Shown: positions 23,723 to 33,109, counted from the first letter of the stretch. The stretch is DNA of 64,000 bases from DATAES01 sp036257895 (GCA_036257895.1 DATAES010000151.1:1-64000); one strand, 5' to 3'. Numbers and translations: made by a program. The notes: a model not told the origin generated them from the letters alone.

Positions 23723-25129
23723 TCAGGCCTTTCGGATCTCGTCGATGCCCTCGAGCAGGCATGCATGGAACACCTCCGGATCCGGCACTGCTGCCGGATC
23801 CGTGTTGACTGCGATCTGGAGCTCGTCCAGGTAGCTCAGCAACGCGATGTTGGCCGCGGCACCGGTCATCGGCGCGAACGCGAACTGCGCCTCCATCCGC
23901 GCGCCCGCGAAGTAGACGGGGACGGGAACACCCGGCACGTTCGTGGCGACGAAGTCGATGCCCTTGAGCATCGAGCCGAACACGCCGGTCGACACCGACG
24001 TCGGCAACCGGTAGAGCAGTCCGGCGAGTGGCTCGGTCAACGCGAGCGCGGGCTCGGCCCGCTGACGAAGCATCAGCTCGCGCATGGCTCGCATGCGTTC
24101 GATCGGGTCGGCGATCGTCATCGGTATCGGGAACCGCGCCGGCGCGAACTGGTTGCCCGCGAGATCAGAGGTCTCGTCCGTGCGCACGTTGATCGGCATC
24201 GTCATGCGCAGGGCCTCGACCTCGACGCCGTGGCGATCGTGGTACCGACGCAGGCCGCCGGCGATCGCGGCGATGAACGCGTCGTTGAGCTTGCCGTCGA
24301 CCTTGCGTGCCGCCGCCTTCATCTCGTCGAGCGGGGCAACGATCGTGTCGAACCGCAGGCTCAACGATCGGTTGGTCATGAGTGGGCTCAGCGGCGCCGT
24401 CGCCGGAGCCAGCATCCGCGCCACCGAACTCGCCGTCTCACGCGCTCGGCTGAGGGCGGCGCTCGTATCGCGGCCCATCGCTACCGCGCCAGTCGTAGCG
24501 GTTCGCAACGATCGTCTCGCCATGCCCAGCTGCCGTCGTCCTTCGTGCTGCAGCGCGTCGATCACGCGCTCGCGCTGGCTCATCACGTGGACCGCGGGCG
24601 CGCTGGGGATCTCTCCGCGATCGAGCGGGGTGTCGCGCTCGAGATCGAACAGGTGCATGGCGATCTTCACTGCGCCGACGCCGTCGGTGATGGCGTGGTG
24701 GATCTTGATGATCAGACCGGCGCGTCCTTCGGCCAAGTCGTCGACGACGACGAACTCCCACAGTGGCCGCGCCCGATCGAAGCCCTGCATCGCGATCGGT
24801 TGCGCCATGTCGAGCAGGTCGCGCAGCGACCCGTCGCCTCCAGCGCGCGTCCATCGCAAGTGGTAATCGAGATCGAAGTTCGGATCGACTTCCCACCTCG
24901 GTGGCGCGACGGACAGCGGGTTCGACATGACGCGCTGCCGTAGCCTCGGCACGAGCCGCGTGGCTCGTTCGAGGCTCTCGACGAGGCGCTCGCGGTCGGG
25001 CGACCGATCGAGCACGGCCACCGCGGTGATGGTGGACCGCAACTGTGGGTCCTTCTCGATCGTCCACATGAGCGCGTCCGCATCGCTCATGCGGTGCTCG
25101 AACCGCATCGACTCAGCCATCCCGTCCAT
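23723..25129 (-). CDS. WS/DGAT-family O-acyltransferase
   Basis: 468-aa acyltransferase. N-terminal RMSDADALMWTIEKDP, catalytic HHAITDG at residues 144-150, RPLWEFVVVDDL before it, and C-terminal ATNVPGVPVPVYFAGARM mark the wax ester synthase/diacylglycerol acyltransferase family. It should form neutral storage lipids or related esters from acyl-CoA at the membrane surface. The start could be ATG at 25129 or 25120; neither has a strong ribosome binding site. It is followed immediately by the cupin gene. Diverged from the paralogue at 3046-4458. Confidence 0.9.
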   Translation of the reverse strand: MDGMAESMRFEHRMSDADALMWTIEKDPQLRSTITAVAVLDRSPDRERLVESLERATRLVPRLRQRVMSNPLSVAPPRWEVDPNFDLDYHLRWTRAGGDGSLRDLLDMAQPIAMQGFDRARPLWEFVVVDDLAEGRAGLIIKIHHAITDGVGAVKIAMHLFDLERDTPLDRGEIPSAPAVHVMSQRERVIDALQHEGRRQLGMARRSLRTATTGAVAMGRDTSAALSRARETASSVARMLAPATAPLSPLMTNRSLSLRFDTIVAPLDEMKAAARKVDGKLNDAFIAAIAGGLRRYHDRHGVEVEALRMTMPINVRTDETSDLAGNQFAPARFPIPMTIADPIERMRAMRELMLRQRAEPALALTEPLAGLLYRLPTSVSTGVFGSMLKGIDFVATNVPGVPVPVYFAGARMEAQFAFAPMTGAAANIALLSYLDELQIAVNTDPAAVPDPEVFHACLLEGIDEIRKA

Positions 25130-25181
25130 TGTCGTGCGCGGGCCGAGTCGCTGCACGTTCCAGTCCTCCGTTCGCGCTCTG

Positions 25182-25230
25182 AAATTGCGTTCGGACTGGC
25201 CCCTATGCGGCCATCTCGCACGCCGAAACG
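25182..25230. repeat. Dispersed palindrome, family B, copy 1
   Basis: Imperfect palindrome with core TGGCCCCTATGCGGCCA (25197-25213) between AAATTGCG on the left and GCACGCCGAAACG on the right. The right-hand 13 bases are identical in copies at 40299 and 61861. It lies 17 bp beyond the stop of the minus-strand VanW gene at 25248, with the conserved 13-mer nearest the stop. Confidence 0.85.
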
Positions 25231-25247
25231 CAGGAGTCATCACACGA

Positions 25248-26924
25248 TCAGCAGCGCACTCCGTCGGCCGGTTGGTAGAGCGCGGAAACCGAGTCGTTGT
25301 CCACGTGGCCGTCGACGTACGAGCGCACGCGTGGCGTGGTGACCCTCGTGCACACGCCACTCTTCGCATCCTGCGTGGTGCCTGCGCTCACGTCGACGTA
25401 GTGCGTCGAATACATGTGCACGGTCAACGTCGTTGCGTCGTACGTCGGCCACAGCAGGATCCCGTACGGGGACGAGTTCTTCACCTTCAGATCAGGTGCG
25501 GGCCACGAGATCGTCGCCTCTCGTCCCCGCGGGTAGCGGCTGATGTAGAGCGAGTGCGACTGGTACGACACGAGGTCGAGTCCGGCGAAGAACGACGCGT
25601 TGAACAACGTGGTGGCGAACTGCGAGACCCCGCCGCCGATGTCGTGAGATTCGGTCGCGTTGTAGATGACGGGTGCGTCGACGAACCCTCGTGCCGCCGT
25701 GCGCTGACCGACGAAGTCGTTCACCGAGAACGTCTCGCCCGGCAAGATCACATGACCGCGCACGATGTCGGCGATGAGGTGGATGTTCGTGACGCGCGAC
25801 TGGCAGCACGCGTGGTGTGTGGTCGGACCGAACATGTCGGGCTGGCCGACCTCCTCGGCGATCCCGAGCTGTTGCGCGGCCTCGGTCGTCAACTTCGGGC
25901 GCTGCGTCACGACGGACAGCGTGAGCGTCGGTGTGTTGGACTCCAACGCGGCGAGCACCTTTTGTGAAGCGCCGGGCTCACAGCATCCGGTTCCGTCCTG
26001 ACTCGGATGCAGCACAGGTTTGCCGCCCTCGACACTGAAGCTGGCATCGACGGCGGGCTGAGCCGCGGCACCGAACAATGCGGTTACGCCGGCGACCGCC
26101 GCGGCATCATCGATGCCGACGGTGAGTGCACCGTCCTTCGGCACTGCGCGGAGCCAGGACGCGACGGCCGCCGGGTCGAGCGCCTTCGTCGCCGTGCCGA
26201 GCGTCATCGTCAGGGAGCGGTGCGCCAGCATGTTCGCCTGCTCCGCAACCCGCTGTGCATCCGCGTCCGTGAAGTGTGGTGCCAGCGCACCTTGTTCGAC
26301 ATGGACCTCGATCGGGCGCGTCGGAGACCCACTCGGTGCGGCGGCCACGAGCGCTTCGGCGAGTTGGTTCGCCTCGATCCCGATGCCCGGCTTCCCCGGG
26401 ACGACTTCGACGGCGCCGGCCGCCGACGCCGCAATCGCGGGCTCGGTGGGATCGACGTGCGCGGCTCCCTCGAGTGCCCGCGCGCCGTCCGCGGCCACGG
26501 CGCGATCGACCTGGAACGCCGGTGCAACCTGGCGCGTCGAGAAGAGGGACGCGACCCATCCGACCGGCCGCGTGAAGACGTTGCCCTGCCGTCCGACCTT
26601 CATGACGGCGTCCACCGTGGCCGGCTGGTTCATGCCGAGACCGATGGCTTCGGCCGTCGTGTCGTAGCTCGCTGTCGGCGTGACGATGTGCACCGCGATG
26701 TTGCGGGCTTCGTCCGCCTGCCGGGTGACCTCCGCGGCGAGCTCGTCGCGAGAGTCTCCACCGACACCGTGACCCCAGAGGGCGACGTTGCGGGCAACAT
26801 CTCCGTCGTGTCCGCGGACATCGAGGCCCCATGCCGCGAGGAGCAGCGCCACGACGACGATCGGTGTCGCGATCGCGATGATGCGTTTCCACCGCCGACG
26901 GCGAAACAGCTCGTGGCGGGGCAT
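25248..26924 (-). CDS. VanW family membrane-anchored protein
   Basis: 558-aa protein: a basic start, one transmembrane segment at about residues 14-33, two outside modules of the YoaR/PG-binding type (around GNVALWGHG..., then the region ending HFTDADAQRVAEQANML), and a C-terminal VanW domain. VanW features are THHACCQSRVTNIHLIAD, ILPGETFSVNDFVG and DIGGGVSQFATTLFNASFFAGL. Paired cysteines (GCCEPG, HACCQ) are typical. It probably binds or remodels cell-wall polymers. The ATG at 26924 is used; a TTG at 26972 would add 16 residues. Confidence 0.88.
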   Translation of the reverse strand: MPRHELFRRRRWKRIIAIATPIVVVALLLAAWGLDVRGHDGDVARNVALWGHGVGGDSRDELAAEVTRQADEARNIAVHIVTPTASYDTTAEAIGLGMNQPATVDAVMKVGRQGNVFTRPVGWVASLFSTRQVAPAFQVDRAVAADGARALEGAAHVDPTEPAIAASAAGAVEVVPGKPGIGIEANQLAEALVAAAPSGSPTRPIEVHVEQGALAPHFTDADAQRVAEQANMLAHRSLTMTLGTATKALDPAAVASWLRAVPKDGALTVGIDDAAAVAGVTALFGAAAQPAVDASFSVEGGKPVLHPSQDGTGCCEPGASQKVLAALESNTPTLTLSVVTQRPKLTTEAAQQLGIAEEVGQPDMFGPTTHHACCQSRVTNIHLIADIVRGHVILPGETFSVNDFVGQRTAARGFVDAPVIYNATESHDIGGGVSQFATTLFNASFFAGLDLVSYQSHSLYISRYPRGREATISWPAPDLKVKNSSPYGILLWPTYDATTLTVHMYSTHYVDVSAGTTQDAKSGVCTRVTTPRVRSYVDGHVDNDSVSALYQPADGVRC

Positions 26925-27033
26925 CCTCCACGATGGCACGACGACTGGCGCCGACTGCGTCACCGTCCACAAGATGAGCTAACGACCGGCGAGTGAAGAC
27001 GCCGGACAGGTGCCGAGCGAGGGGACAGGACAC

Positions 27034-27939
27034 GTGGCAGGAATGTGTGAGGGCCGGATCTGCATCGTGACGGGCGCAGGTCGGGGAATCGGTAGGGAGC
27101 ACGCACGGATGCTCGCAGCGCACGGCGCGAGGGTCGTGGTCAACGACCTCGGGGGAGAGATGGACGGCTCCGGCCGCTCGACCGGGCCGGCGCAGGACGT
27201 GGTCGACGAGATCGTCGAGGCCGGCGGCGAGGCGGTCGCCAACACCGACGACATCTCGGACTGGGAGGGCGCGCAGCGTCTCATCAACGCGGCGGTCGAG
27301 GCGTTCGACGGGCTCGACGTCCTCATCAACAACGCCGGCATCCTGCGCGACCGCATGCTCGTGAACATGACCGAGGAGGAGTGGGACGCGGTCATCAAGG
27401 TGCACTTGAAGGGGACGTTCGCACCCACGCGTTGGGCGGCGTCGTACTGGCGCGATCGCATGAAGGCGGGAGCGATCAACGACGCGCGGGTCATCAACAC
27501 GTCTTCGGTCTCGGGCATCTACGGCAACCCCGGACAGACGAACTACGGCGCGGCCAAGATGGGCATCGGCGCGTTCACGATCATCAGCTCACTCGAGCTC
27601 GGTCGCTACGGCGTCACGGTCAATGCCATCGCACCCGCCGCGCTCACGCGCATGACCGAGAACCTCGGCATGGGTCAGGCCTCCGAGGAGGACAAGGAGA
27701 TGATGTCGCCGCACTGGATCGCACCGGTCGCCACATGGCTGGCGTCGACCCAGTCCGCCGGCGTCACGGGACGCGTGTTCGAGGCCTCCGGTCGTGTGTT
27801 CGGCATCGCAGAGAGCTGGCACCGCGGGCCCACAGCAGATCCGGTCGACGATCCGACGAAGCTCGATGCGATTGCGCGTGGTCTGCTGGCCAAGGCCCGT
27901 CCCAACGCGGACATGGCCGGTCAGGACCGCAAAGGTTGA
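27034..27939 (+). CDS. SDR family dehydrogenase (MFE2-like hydroxyacyl type)
   Basis: 301-aa SDR. TGAGRGIGREHA cofactor motif, VNDLGGEMDGSG, NNAGILRDRM, and catalytic INTSSVSG...NYGAAK are all present; NDLGG marks the same subgroup as the gene at 14517 (3-hydroxyacyl-CoA dehydrogenase-like). GTG at 27034 is chosen because GAGGGG lies about nine bases upstream; GTG 27010 and ATG 27043 are alternatives. First gene of a three-gene operon with an alpha/beta hydrolase and a MaoC protein. Likely oxidises a hydroxyacyl-CoA or related alcohol. Confidence 0.9.
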   Translation: MAGMCEGRICIVTGAGRGIGREHARMLAAHGARVVVNDLGGEMDGSGRSTGPAQDVVDEIVEAGGEAVANTDDISDWEGAQRLINAAVEAFDGLDVLINNAGILRDRMLVNMTEEEWDAVIKVHLKGTFAPTRWAASYWRDRMKAGAINDARVINTSSVSGIYGNPGQTNYGAAKMGIGAFTIISSLELGRYGVTVNAIAPAALTRMTENLGMGQASEEDKEMMSPHWIAPVATWLASTQSAGVTGRVFEASGRVFGIAESWHRGPTADPVDDPTKLDAIARGLLAKARPNADMAGQDRKG

Positions 27940-28853
27940 TCCCCGCTCCGACCGGCACGATCACGCTCGCCGACGGTCGCCGCCTCGCGTACGACGATGT
28001 CGGTGATCCGGCGGGCGCGCCGGTCGTGTACCTCCACGGATGTCCCGACTGCCGGCTCACGCGTCATCCCGACGACGGCGTCGCGGCGCGCTGTGGTGTG
28101 CGGTTGATCGCGGTCGACCGTCCCGGCTATGGCGCGAGCGATGCCGATGACAATGGCGACGAGAACGCGCTCGCGGCGGACGTGGTCGCGCTCGTCGACG
28201 CGCTGGACGTCGATCGCTTTGCGGTGCTCGGTTGGTCGGCGGGTGGTCCGTGCGCGCTCGCGCTGGCGGCCGGGCATCCCACGCGCATCGCGGTCGCGGG
28301 CGTGGCCGCGGGACAAGTGCCGATCGAAGCGGATGCCGATCCCGAGGTACGCAACGCGCTCGATCCCGTGATCGCGACCCGCAGTGACGTCCTCGCGACG
28401 ATGAACCCGGACGCGTTCGCGGCGGAGGTCGCGCCGCTCGTGGCTTCGCGGGGCTTGACGATGGAGCTCGCTCGAGAGTTCGTCGTCGAAGGCAAGTCTC
28501 CCGAGTACTTGCGCGACCTCGACGCGGTCGAAGGTCTGCTCCATCAGCTCGCGCTCGGCATGAGTGCAGCGGTCGAGCACGGTCTCGCGGGCACAGAGCG
28601 TGACCTGTGCCGCATGGTGTCCTCGTGGCCGTTCGACCTCGCGGGGATCACGACGCCTGTGGTGCTCTGGTACGGCTCGAACGACAGGGTGTTCGGTCCA
28701 GGGGCGGGACAGTGGCTGGCGCAGCGGATACCGGGCGCGCAGCTCGAAGTCGTCGAGGCATCACACCTGCTGCCTCTCGTACGGTGGGAGTCCATCCTCA
28801 CCGTGCTCATCTCACATCTCGACCGGAGGGAAGAACATGCCACTCAACCATGA
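27936..28853 (+). CDS. Alpha/beta hydrolase
   Basis: 305-aa alpha/beta hydrolase. Oxyanion region VVYLHGCPDCR, nucleophile elbow GWSAGGP (Ser101), a later Asp in VLWYGSNDRVFGP and the catalytic His in VVEASHLLPL give a complete triad. Start is inferred as TTG at 27936, because its TTGA overlaps the SDR stop, the usual coupled arrangement, and no ATG or GTG lies nearer. It belongs to the SDR/hydrolase/MaoC operon, perhaps hydrolysing an ester or thioester intermediate; the substrate is unknown. Confidence 0.85.
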   Translation: MIPAPTGTITLADGRRLAYDDVGDPAGAPVVYLHGCPDCRLTRHPDDGVAARCGVRLIAVDRPGYGASDADDNGDENALAADVVALVDALDVDRFAVLGWSAGGPCALALAAGHPTRIAVAGVAAGQVPIEADADPEVRNALDPVIATRSDVLATMNPDAFAAEVAPLVASRGLTMELAREFVVEGKSPEYLRDLDAVEGLLHQLALGMSAAVEHGLAGTERDLCRMVSSWPFDLAGITTPVVLWYGSNDRVFGPGAGQWLAQRIPGAQLEVVEASHLLPLVRWESILTVLISHLDRREEHATQP

Positions 28854-29685
28854 CGCGGTCGGCGCTCGCGGCGAGCCCGGGGAAAGGAGCTGGAACTCGA
28901 AGGACGCCATCCTCTACGCCCTCGGCGTCGGCTGCGGCGTCGACGACCTGCCGTTCACGACAGAGAACACCCAAGGTGTCGAACAGCAGGTGCTGCCGAC
29001 CATGGGCGTCGTGCTGCCGGTCGGTGGTCGAGGCGCGTGGGACGAGCTCGGCGACGTCAACTGGACGATGCTCGTGCATGGTGAGCAGGCCATCGAGCTG
29101 CACACGCCGATACCGGTCGAAGGGACGTGCCGGTCCGTTACGACCGTGACGGGCATCTACGACAAGGGATCGGGAGCGGTCGTCGTGACCGAGACGGAAT
29201 CGGTCGACGCGAACACGGGCGAACCGCTGTTCACGACCCGCTCCGCCGCGTTCATCCGGGGCGAAGGTGGTTGGGGAGGCGACCGGGGGCCGAGCGCCGG
29301 CGACCGCCCCCAAGCGCCCGAGCGCGAGCCCGATCATGTCGTGAAGTACGAGACCGGTCGCGATCAAGCGCTCATCTACCGGCTCTCCGGGGACCGCAAT
29401 CCGTTGCACTCGGATCCGGCGTTCGCCCACGCAGCAGGGTTCGACACGCCGATCCTGCACGGGCTGTGCACCTATGGCTTCACCGGTCGGGCGCTGCTCC
29501 ACACGCTGTGCGGATCCGATCCCTCGAAGTTCAAGTCGATGGAGGGCCGGTTCAGCTCGCCCGTTTTCCCCGGCGACGAGTTGACGATCTCGATGTGGCT
29601 GACGGGCGACGGGGAAGCGATCTTCCAGACGCGCCGGCCCGGCGACGTCGTCGTGCTCGACAACGGGTTGTGCCGCTTCGGCTGA
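28837..29685 (+). CDS. MaoC-family enoyl-CoA hydratase (double hotdog)
   Basis: 282-aa (R)-specific enoyl-CoA hydratase type protein with two hotdog modules. The second carries the hydratase-2 motif YRLSGDRNPLHSDPAFAHAAGF followed by PILHGLCTYG, with the catalytic Asp/His pair. The N-terminal module starts ALGVGCGVDDLPFTTE, as in the peroxisomal-type two-domain enzymes. ATG at 28837 has GGAGGG seven bases upstream and overlaps the end of the alpha/beta hydrolase gene by 17 bases. With the upstream SDR it could form hydration plus dehydrogenation steps of an R-type beta-oxidation. Confidence 0.9.
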   Translation: MPLNHDAVGARGEPGERSWNSKDAILYALGVGCGVDDLPFTTENTQGVEQQVLPTMGVVLPVGGRGAWDELGDVNWTMLVHGEQAIELHTPIPVEGTCRSVTTVTGIYDKGSGAVVVTETESVDANTGEPLFTTRSAAFIRGEGGWGGDRGPSAGDRPQAPEREPDHVVKYETGRDQALIYRLSGDRNPLHSDPAFAHAAGFDTPILHGLCTYGFTGRALLHTLCGSDPSKFKSMEGRFSSPVFPGDELTISMWLTGDGEAIFQTRRPGDVVVLDNGLCRFG

Positions 29686-29804
29686 ACAGCTCGCGCGTGG
29701 CCCGCCGCTTCGCTGCCGCGCGGCGAGGGAAGCGCCAGCGACGAGCCGCAGTCTGCGGAGGCAGGAGCGAAGCGACGCCCGGAGCAGACAGACAGGAACG
29801 CGCT

Positions 29805-30464
29805 TCAGAACAGGCGCAGCGTGTCGGACTCGATGCCGCGCAACTCGTCGTAGTCGACTTCGACCCACGTGATGCCGCGGCTCTCCGCGAGCACGCGCGC
29901 CTGCGGCTTCACGACCTGTGCGACGAAGATGCCGCGCACAGGACGCAGCATCGGATCGAGATTCATCCGCTCGATGTAGCGGGCGAGCTGCTCGACGCCG
30001 TCGATCTCGCCTCGTCGCTTCACTTCGATCGCGACCGCGCCACCGTCGCCATCTCGGCAGAGCAGGTCGACAGGACCGATGTCCGTCGGATGCTCGCGAC
30101 GGACGAGCCGCAGGCCGGTGGCGATCGCGGTGCAGTTCGCGGCGAGCAGTTCCTGCAGGTGCGCTTCGACGCCGTCCTTCTGCAGACCGGGGTCGGTGCC
30201 GAGTTCGTAGCTGACGTCCGACAGGATCTCCTCGATCGTGATGGTGAGGGTCTCACCCTTGGTGTTGGTGACCGTCCATCCGCTTGGTTCCTCGACCAGC
30301 CGGTTGGGCGCGACCATCCAGTTGAGGGGCTTGTACGCACCGCCGTCAGAGTGAATCGACAGGCAGCCATCGGCCTTGATCATCAACAGCCTTGTCGCCA
30401 TGGGAAGGTGAGCCGTGAGTCGCCCGTCGTAGTCGACGGCGCAACGCGCGATCACGAGGCGCAC
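29805..30464 (-). CDS. nucS: Mismatch-specific endonuclease NucS/EndoMS
   Basis: 219-aa nuclease of the NucS/EndoMS family, which in actinobacteria and archaea cuts mismatched DNA in place of MutS/MutL repair. The C-terminal RecB-like core is intact: GPVDLLCRD (Asp133), AIEVKRRGEIDG (Glu147, Lys149), QLARYIERM. The N-terminal dimerisation part contains LNWMVAPN. The last residues DTLRLF match the clamp-binding tail known for this family. It converges on the MaoC gene and diverges from the ABC-kinase gene, with a family D palindrome in the 140-bp divergent gap. Confidence 0.93.
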   Translation of the reverse strand: MRLVIARCAVDYDGRLTAHLPMATRLLMIKADGCLSIHSDGGAYKPLNWMVAPNRLVEEPSGWTVTNTKGETLTITIEEILSDVSYELGTDPGLQKDGVEAHLQELLAANCTAIATGLRLVRREHPTDIGPVDLLCRDGDGGAVAIEVKRRGEIDGVEQLARYIERMNLDPMLRPVRGIFVAQVVKPQARVLAESRGITWVEVDYDELRGIESDTLRLF

Positions 30465-30514
30465 CGGCCGAGACTACGGGACTTCCTGCCTGCCCACGGA
30501 TGTGCGGGATGGTT

Positions 30515-30563
30515 GACGCCCGGGCGTTTCACTACCCAGCCGGTAGTCAGACGCCCGGGCGTC
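30515..30563. repeat. Dispersed nested palindrome, family D, copy 1
   Basis: GACGCCCGGGCGT at 30515-30527 and its perfect complement at 30551-30563 flank a 23-base centre that is itself partly palindromic (CACTACC...GGTAGT). The arms alone contain the self-complementary ACGCCCGGGCGT twice. It sits in the divergent region between nucS and the ABC-kinase gene, 42 bp before the latter's start. A second copy with identical arm core and the same 23-base spacing lies in the kgd coding region at 58404-58458. Confidence 0.88.
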
Positions 30564-30604
30564 CTGCAACACGTGCGCTCGCGATAGGGGCAGACTCTGG
30601 CCCA

Positions 30605-33109
30605 ATGGTGGACGCCACCAGGGCCGGCACCTTCGACCAGGCTGTGCATTCCACGCCGACCTTGCGCGTACGCGACGTCCACAAGCGCTTCGGACGGCTC
30701 GAAGTGCTCCGTGGCATCGATCTCCAGGTGTCTCGCGGCGAGATCCTCTCCCTGGTCGGGGAGAACGGCACGGGCAAGTCGACGATCGTGCATAGCATCG
30801 CCGGAACGTGGCTGCCGGATGGGGGCACGGTCGAGCTCGACGGTCGGCCGCTCTGCGCCTCCGACCCGCGGGTAGCCGTGGTGTGGCAAGACCTTGCGCT
30901 GTGCGACAACTTGAGCGTCGTCGCCAACTTGTTCCTCGGCGACGAGCGCCGCGACAGCTACCTCCTCGATGAGCGACAGATGATCGCGGAGGCCGTGGAC
31001 CTCTTCGACGCGTTGCATCTCACGCCCGGCGATCTGGAACGGCCCATCGGCGAACTGTCTGGCGGGCAGCGCCAGCTCGTCGCCATCGCGCGCGCGGTGC
31101 GACGACGGCCGGAGGTTCTCGCGCTCGACGAGCCGACAGCGTCGCTCGGCGTGAACGAGACCGCGGTGGTCGAGCAGCTGTTGGCCGAGCTTCGTTCCCA
31201 GGGGACCGCCATCCTGCTGGTGTCGCACAGGCTCGATCAGGTCTTCGAGCTGGCCGACCACATCGCCGTGTTGCGCGACGGGCGCATCCTCGCCGTGGCC
31301 TCGCCGCGCGACGTCCATCCCGACGACGTGGTGGCGATGATGTCGGGCACCGAGGCGGTGTCGTCGGCCCGCCGCCAGCTCCGCCGGTTGCACAGCCTCG
31401 TCGAGCAACTCGCCGACGTCGAGCCTGCGGCCAGCCTGCCGCTCATCGTGTCGGCGATGGCCGAGGCCGTCGATGTCGAGCAGCTGTGCGTGCACCTGCT
31501 GGACGAGTCGGGTGGCGAACCCCGGCTTCGGTGCTCGGCCACCGTGGGCCTCGATCTCGACGGTGTCGACGGGCTCGACCGACTCCGGCTCGGGGCGTTG
31601 GGCGGACCGCCCGGCGCTGCCGCGGCGGCTGCGTCCACGGTGATCGTCGAGGACACCCGCACCGACCCGTTGTGGTCGCACTGGCGGGGGCGCACGTTGG
31701 CGCAGGTCCGCAGCTGCTGGTCGATTCCCATCGTCGGCGCGGCCGGGGTGCTCGGCACCATCTCCGCGTTCGACGACAATCCGGGTAGCCCGCAGCCCGA
31801 CCAGCTCGAACTCGTAACGCTCTACGCGAGCCATGCTGCGGCGGCGATCGAGCGAGAGCGGCTCCTCGCTGACGCGACGCGCCGCAATCGAATGCTCGAG
31901 ACGCTCCGCGGCGTCCTCGACAAGCTGGCAGGGCCCCACCCCGCAGAGGGCGCGCTCGGCGTCGCGCTCGTTGCACTGTGTCGCGGCCTGGGAGCCGATG
32001 CCATCGCGCTGCATCCTGCGGGTGGCGAGAGCCTCGAGCTCGTGACCGCTGAGCTCGTGGACGGATCGGCGGCTGCGGCCGCCGATCGTCAGCGTGCCGC
32101 GGCGGCTTGTGTGCTGCGCAGCTACGACGACGTCGATCGTGCCCGGCCGGTCGGACCCGACGTCGTCGCCGTCCCGATCGCAACCCCAGATGGTCGGGCC
32201 GTTCTGACCGCATGGTGGGGCGACGCCGATCGGTTGTCGAGCGACGCACTCGATCTGTTCGACGACGCAGCGCGATCGTTGTCACTCGCTCTCGAACGCG
32301 AGGCGCTCGAGCGGGCGAACGCGGAAGCGGCTGCGCTGCGGAGGTCGCATCGACTGCAACGCGATTTCCTCCACCGCCTCAACCACGAGCTGCGGACTCC
32401 TTTGACGGCGATCCAGGGATACGCCTCCACCCTGCGTCAGACCGATGTGAGCTGGGACAGCTCCGCGCAGGAGCGGTTCCTCGACTCGATCGCGGCGGAG
32501 TCGGCGCGGATGGGCCGGCTGGTCGGCGACCTCCTCGACTTCAGCGCGATCGACTCCGGCACGCTCAGGCTCGTGCGTGACTGGTGCAATCTCGAGCTCG
32601 TCCTCGAAGCGGCCCGCCGCTGCGTGGGAGACGGCACGTCTCCGGTCATCGAGCTCGCCCACGCTGCCGAGCTACCCGCGGTGTGGGCCGACCACGATCG
32701 GCTCGAGCAGGTCTTCGTCAACTTGCTCGACAACGCCGTGCGTCACGCGTCCGGTGTCACCCGGATCAACGTTCGCTCCTCGGTCGACCTCGACGCGGGC
32801 TCCGTCACCGTGCGCGTCGCCGACGACGGACGTGGCATCCCGGCTTCGCTGGTCGATCGTGTCTTCCTCCCTCGTGAGCGGGGCACGACCGACGATGCCG
32901 GCGCAGGTCTCGGTCTCGCCATCGCCCGCGGCATCGTGGTCGCACACGGCGGCACCATCTGCATCGACCGTCGCCGCCCCGGGACCACCGTCGTGGTCAC
33001 GGTGCCGATCGATCCCTCCCCGCTCGACTCCAGCGGCGACGTCGTCGATCTCATCAACGCTGTCGCCGATCCCGTCTCGGTCGACCACGCCACCGACATG
33101 GTCGAATGA
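30605..33109 (+). CDS. ABC ATPase - GAF - histidine kinase fusion protein
   Basis: 834-aa soluble fusion. Residues 18-250: a sugar-importer (CUT2/XylG-like) ABC ATPase with complete motifs: Walker A GENGTGKST (52-60), Q-loop WQD (Q95), LSGGQ (151-155), Walker B LALDEP (D175, E176) and H-loop VSHR (H208). Residues about 262-415 and 430-565: two GAF-like modules. Residues 580-800: a histidine kinase with H594 in NHELRTPL, N-box NLLDN (706-710), G1 DDGRGIP and G2 GAGLGLAIA. No transmembrane helix or signal peptide. ATG at 30605. Its end overlaps the response regulator by 4 bases; binding protein, ATPase and permease genes follow. It is inferred to sense transporter state by docking on the permease. 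Confidence 0.92.
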   Translation: MVDATRAGTFDQAVHSTPTLRVRDVHKRFGRLEVLRGIDLQVSRGEILSLVGENGTGKSTIVHSIAGTWLPDGGTVELDGRPLCASDPRVAVVWQDLALCDNLSVVANLFLGDERRDSYLLDERQMIAEAVDLFDALHLTPGDLERPIGELSGGQRQLVAIARAVRRRPEVLALDEPTASLGVNETAVVEQLLAELRSQGTAILLVSHRLDQVFELADHIAVLRDGRILAVASPRDVHPDDVVAMMSGTEAVSSARRQLRRLHSLVEQLADVEPAASLPLIVSAMAEAVDVEQLCVHLLDESGGEPRLRCSATVGLDLDGVDGLDRLRLGALGGPPGAAAAAASTVIVEDTRTDPLWSHWRGRTLAQVRSCWSIPIVGAAGVLGTISAFDDNPGSPQPDQLELVTLYASHAAAAIERERLLADATRRNRMLETLRGVLDKLAGPHPAEGALGVALVALCRGLGADAIALHPAGGESLELVTAELVDGSAAAAADRQRAAAACVLRSYDDVDRARPVGPDVVAVPIATPDGRAVLTAWWGDADRLSSDALDLFDDAARSLSLALEREALERANAEAAALRRSHRLQRDFLHRLNHELRTPLTAIQGYASTLRQTDVSWDSSAQERFLDSIAAESARMGRLVGDLLDFSAIDSGTLRLVRDWCNLELVLEAARRCVGDGTSPVIELAHAAELPAVWADHDRLEQVFVNLLDNAVRHASGVTRINVRSSVDLDAGSVTVRVADDGRGIPASLVDRVFLPRERGTTDDAGAGLGLAIARGIVVAHGGTICIDRRRPGTTVVVTVPIDPSPLDSSGDVVDLINAVADPVSVDHATDMVE

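Noticed and set aside
29695..29804. Repeat resembling the 61-bp units, between the MaoC and nucS stops
   Set aside because: It shares only GC-rich words such as GCGCCAGCG and GGAGGAG-like runs. I could not align it over a meaningful length.
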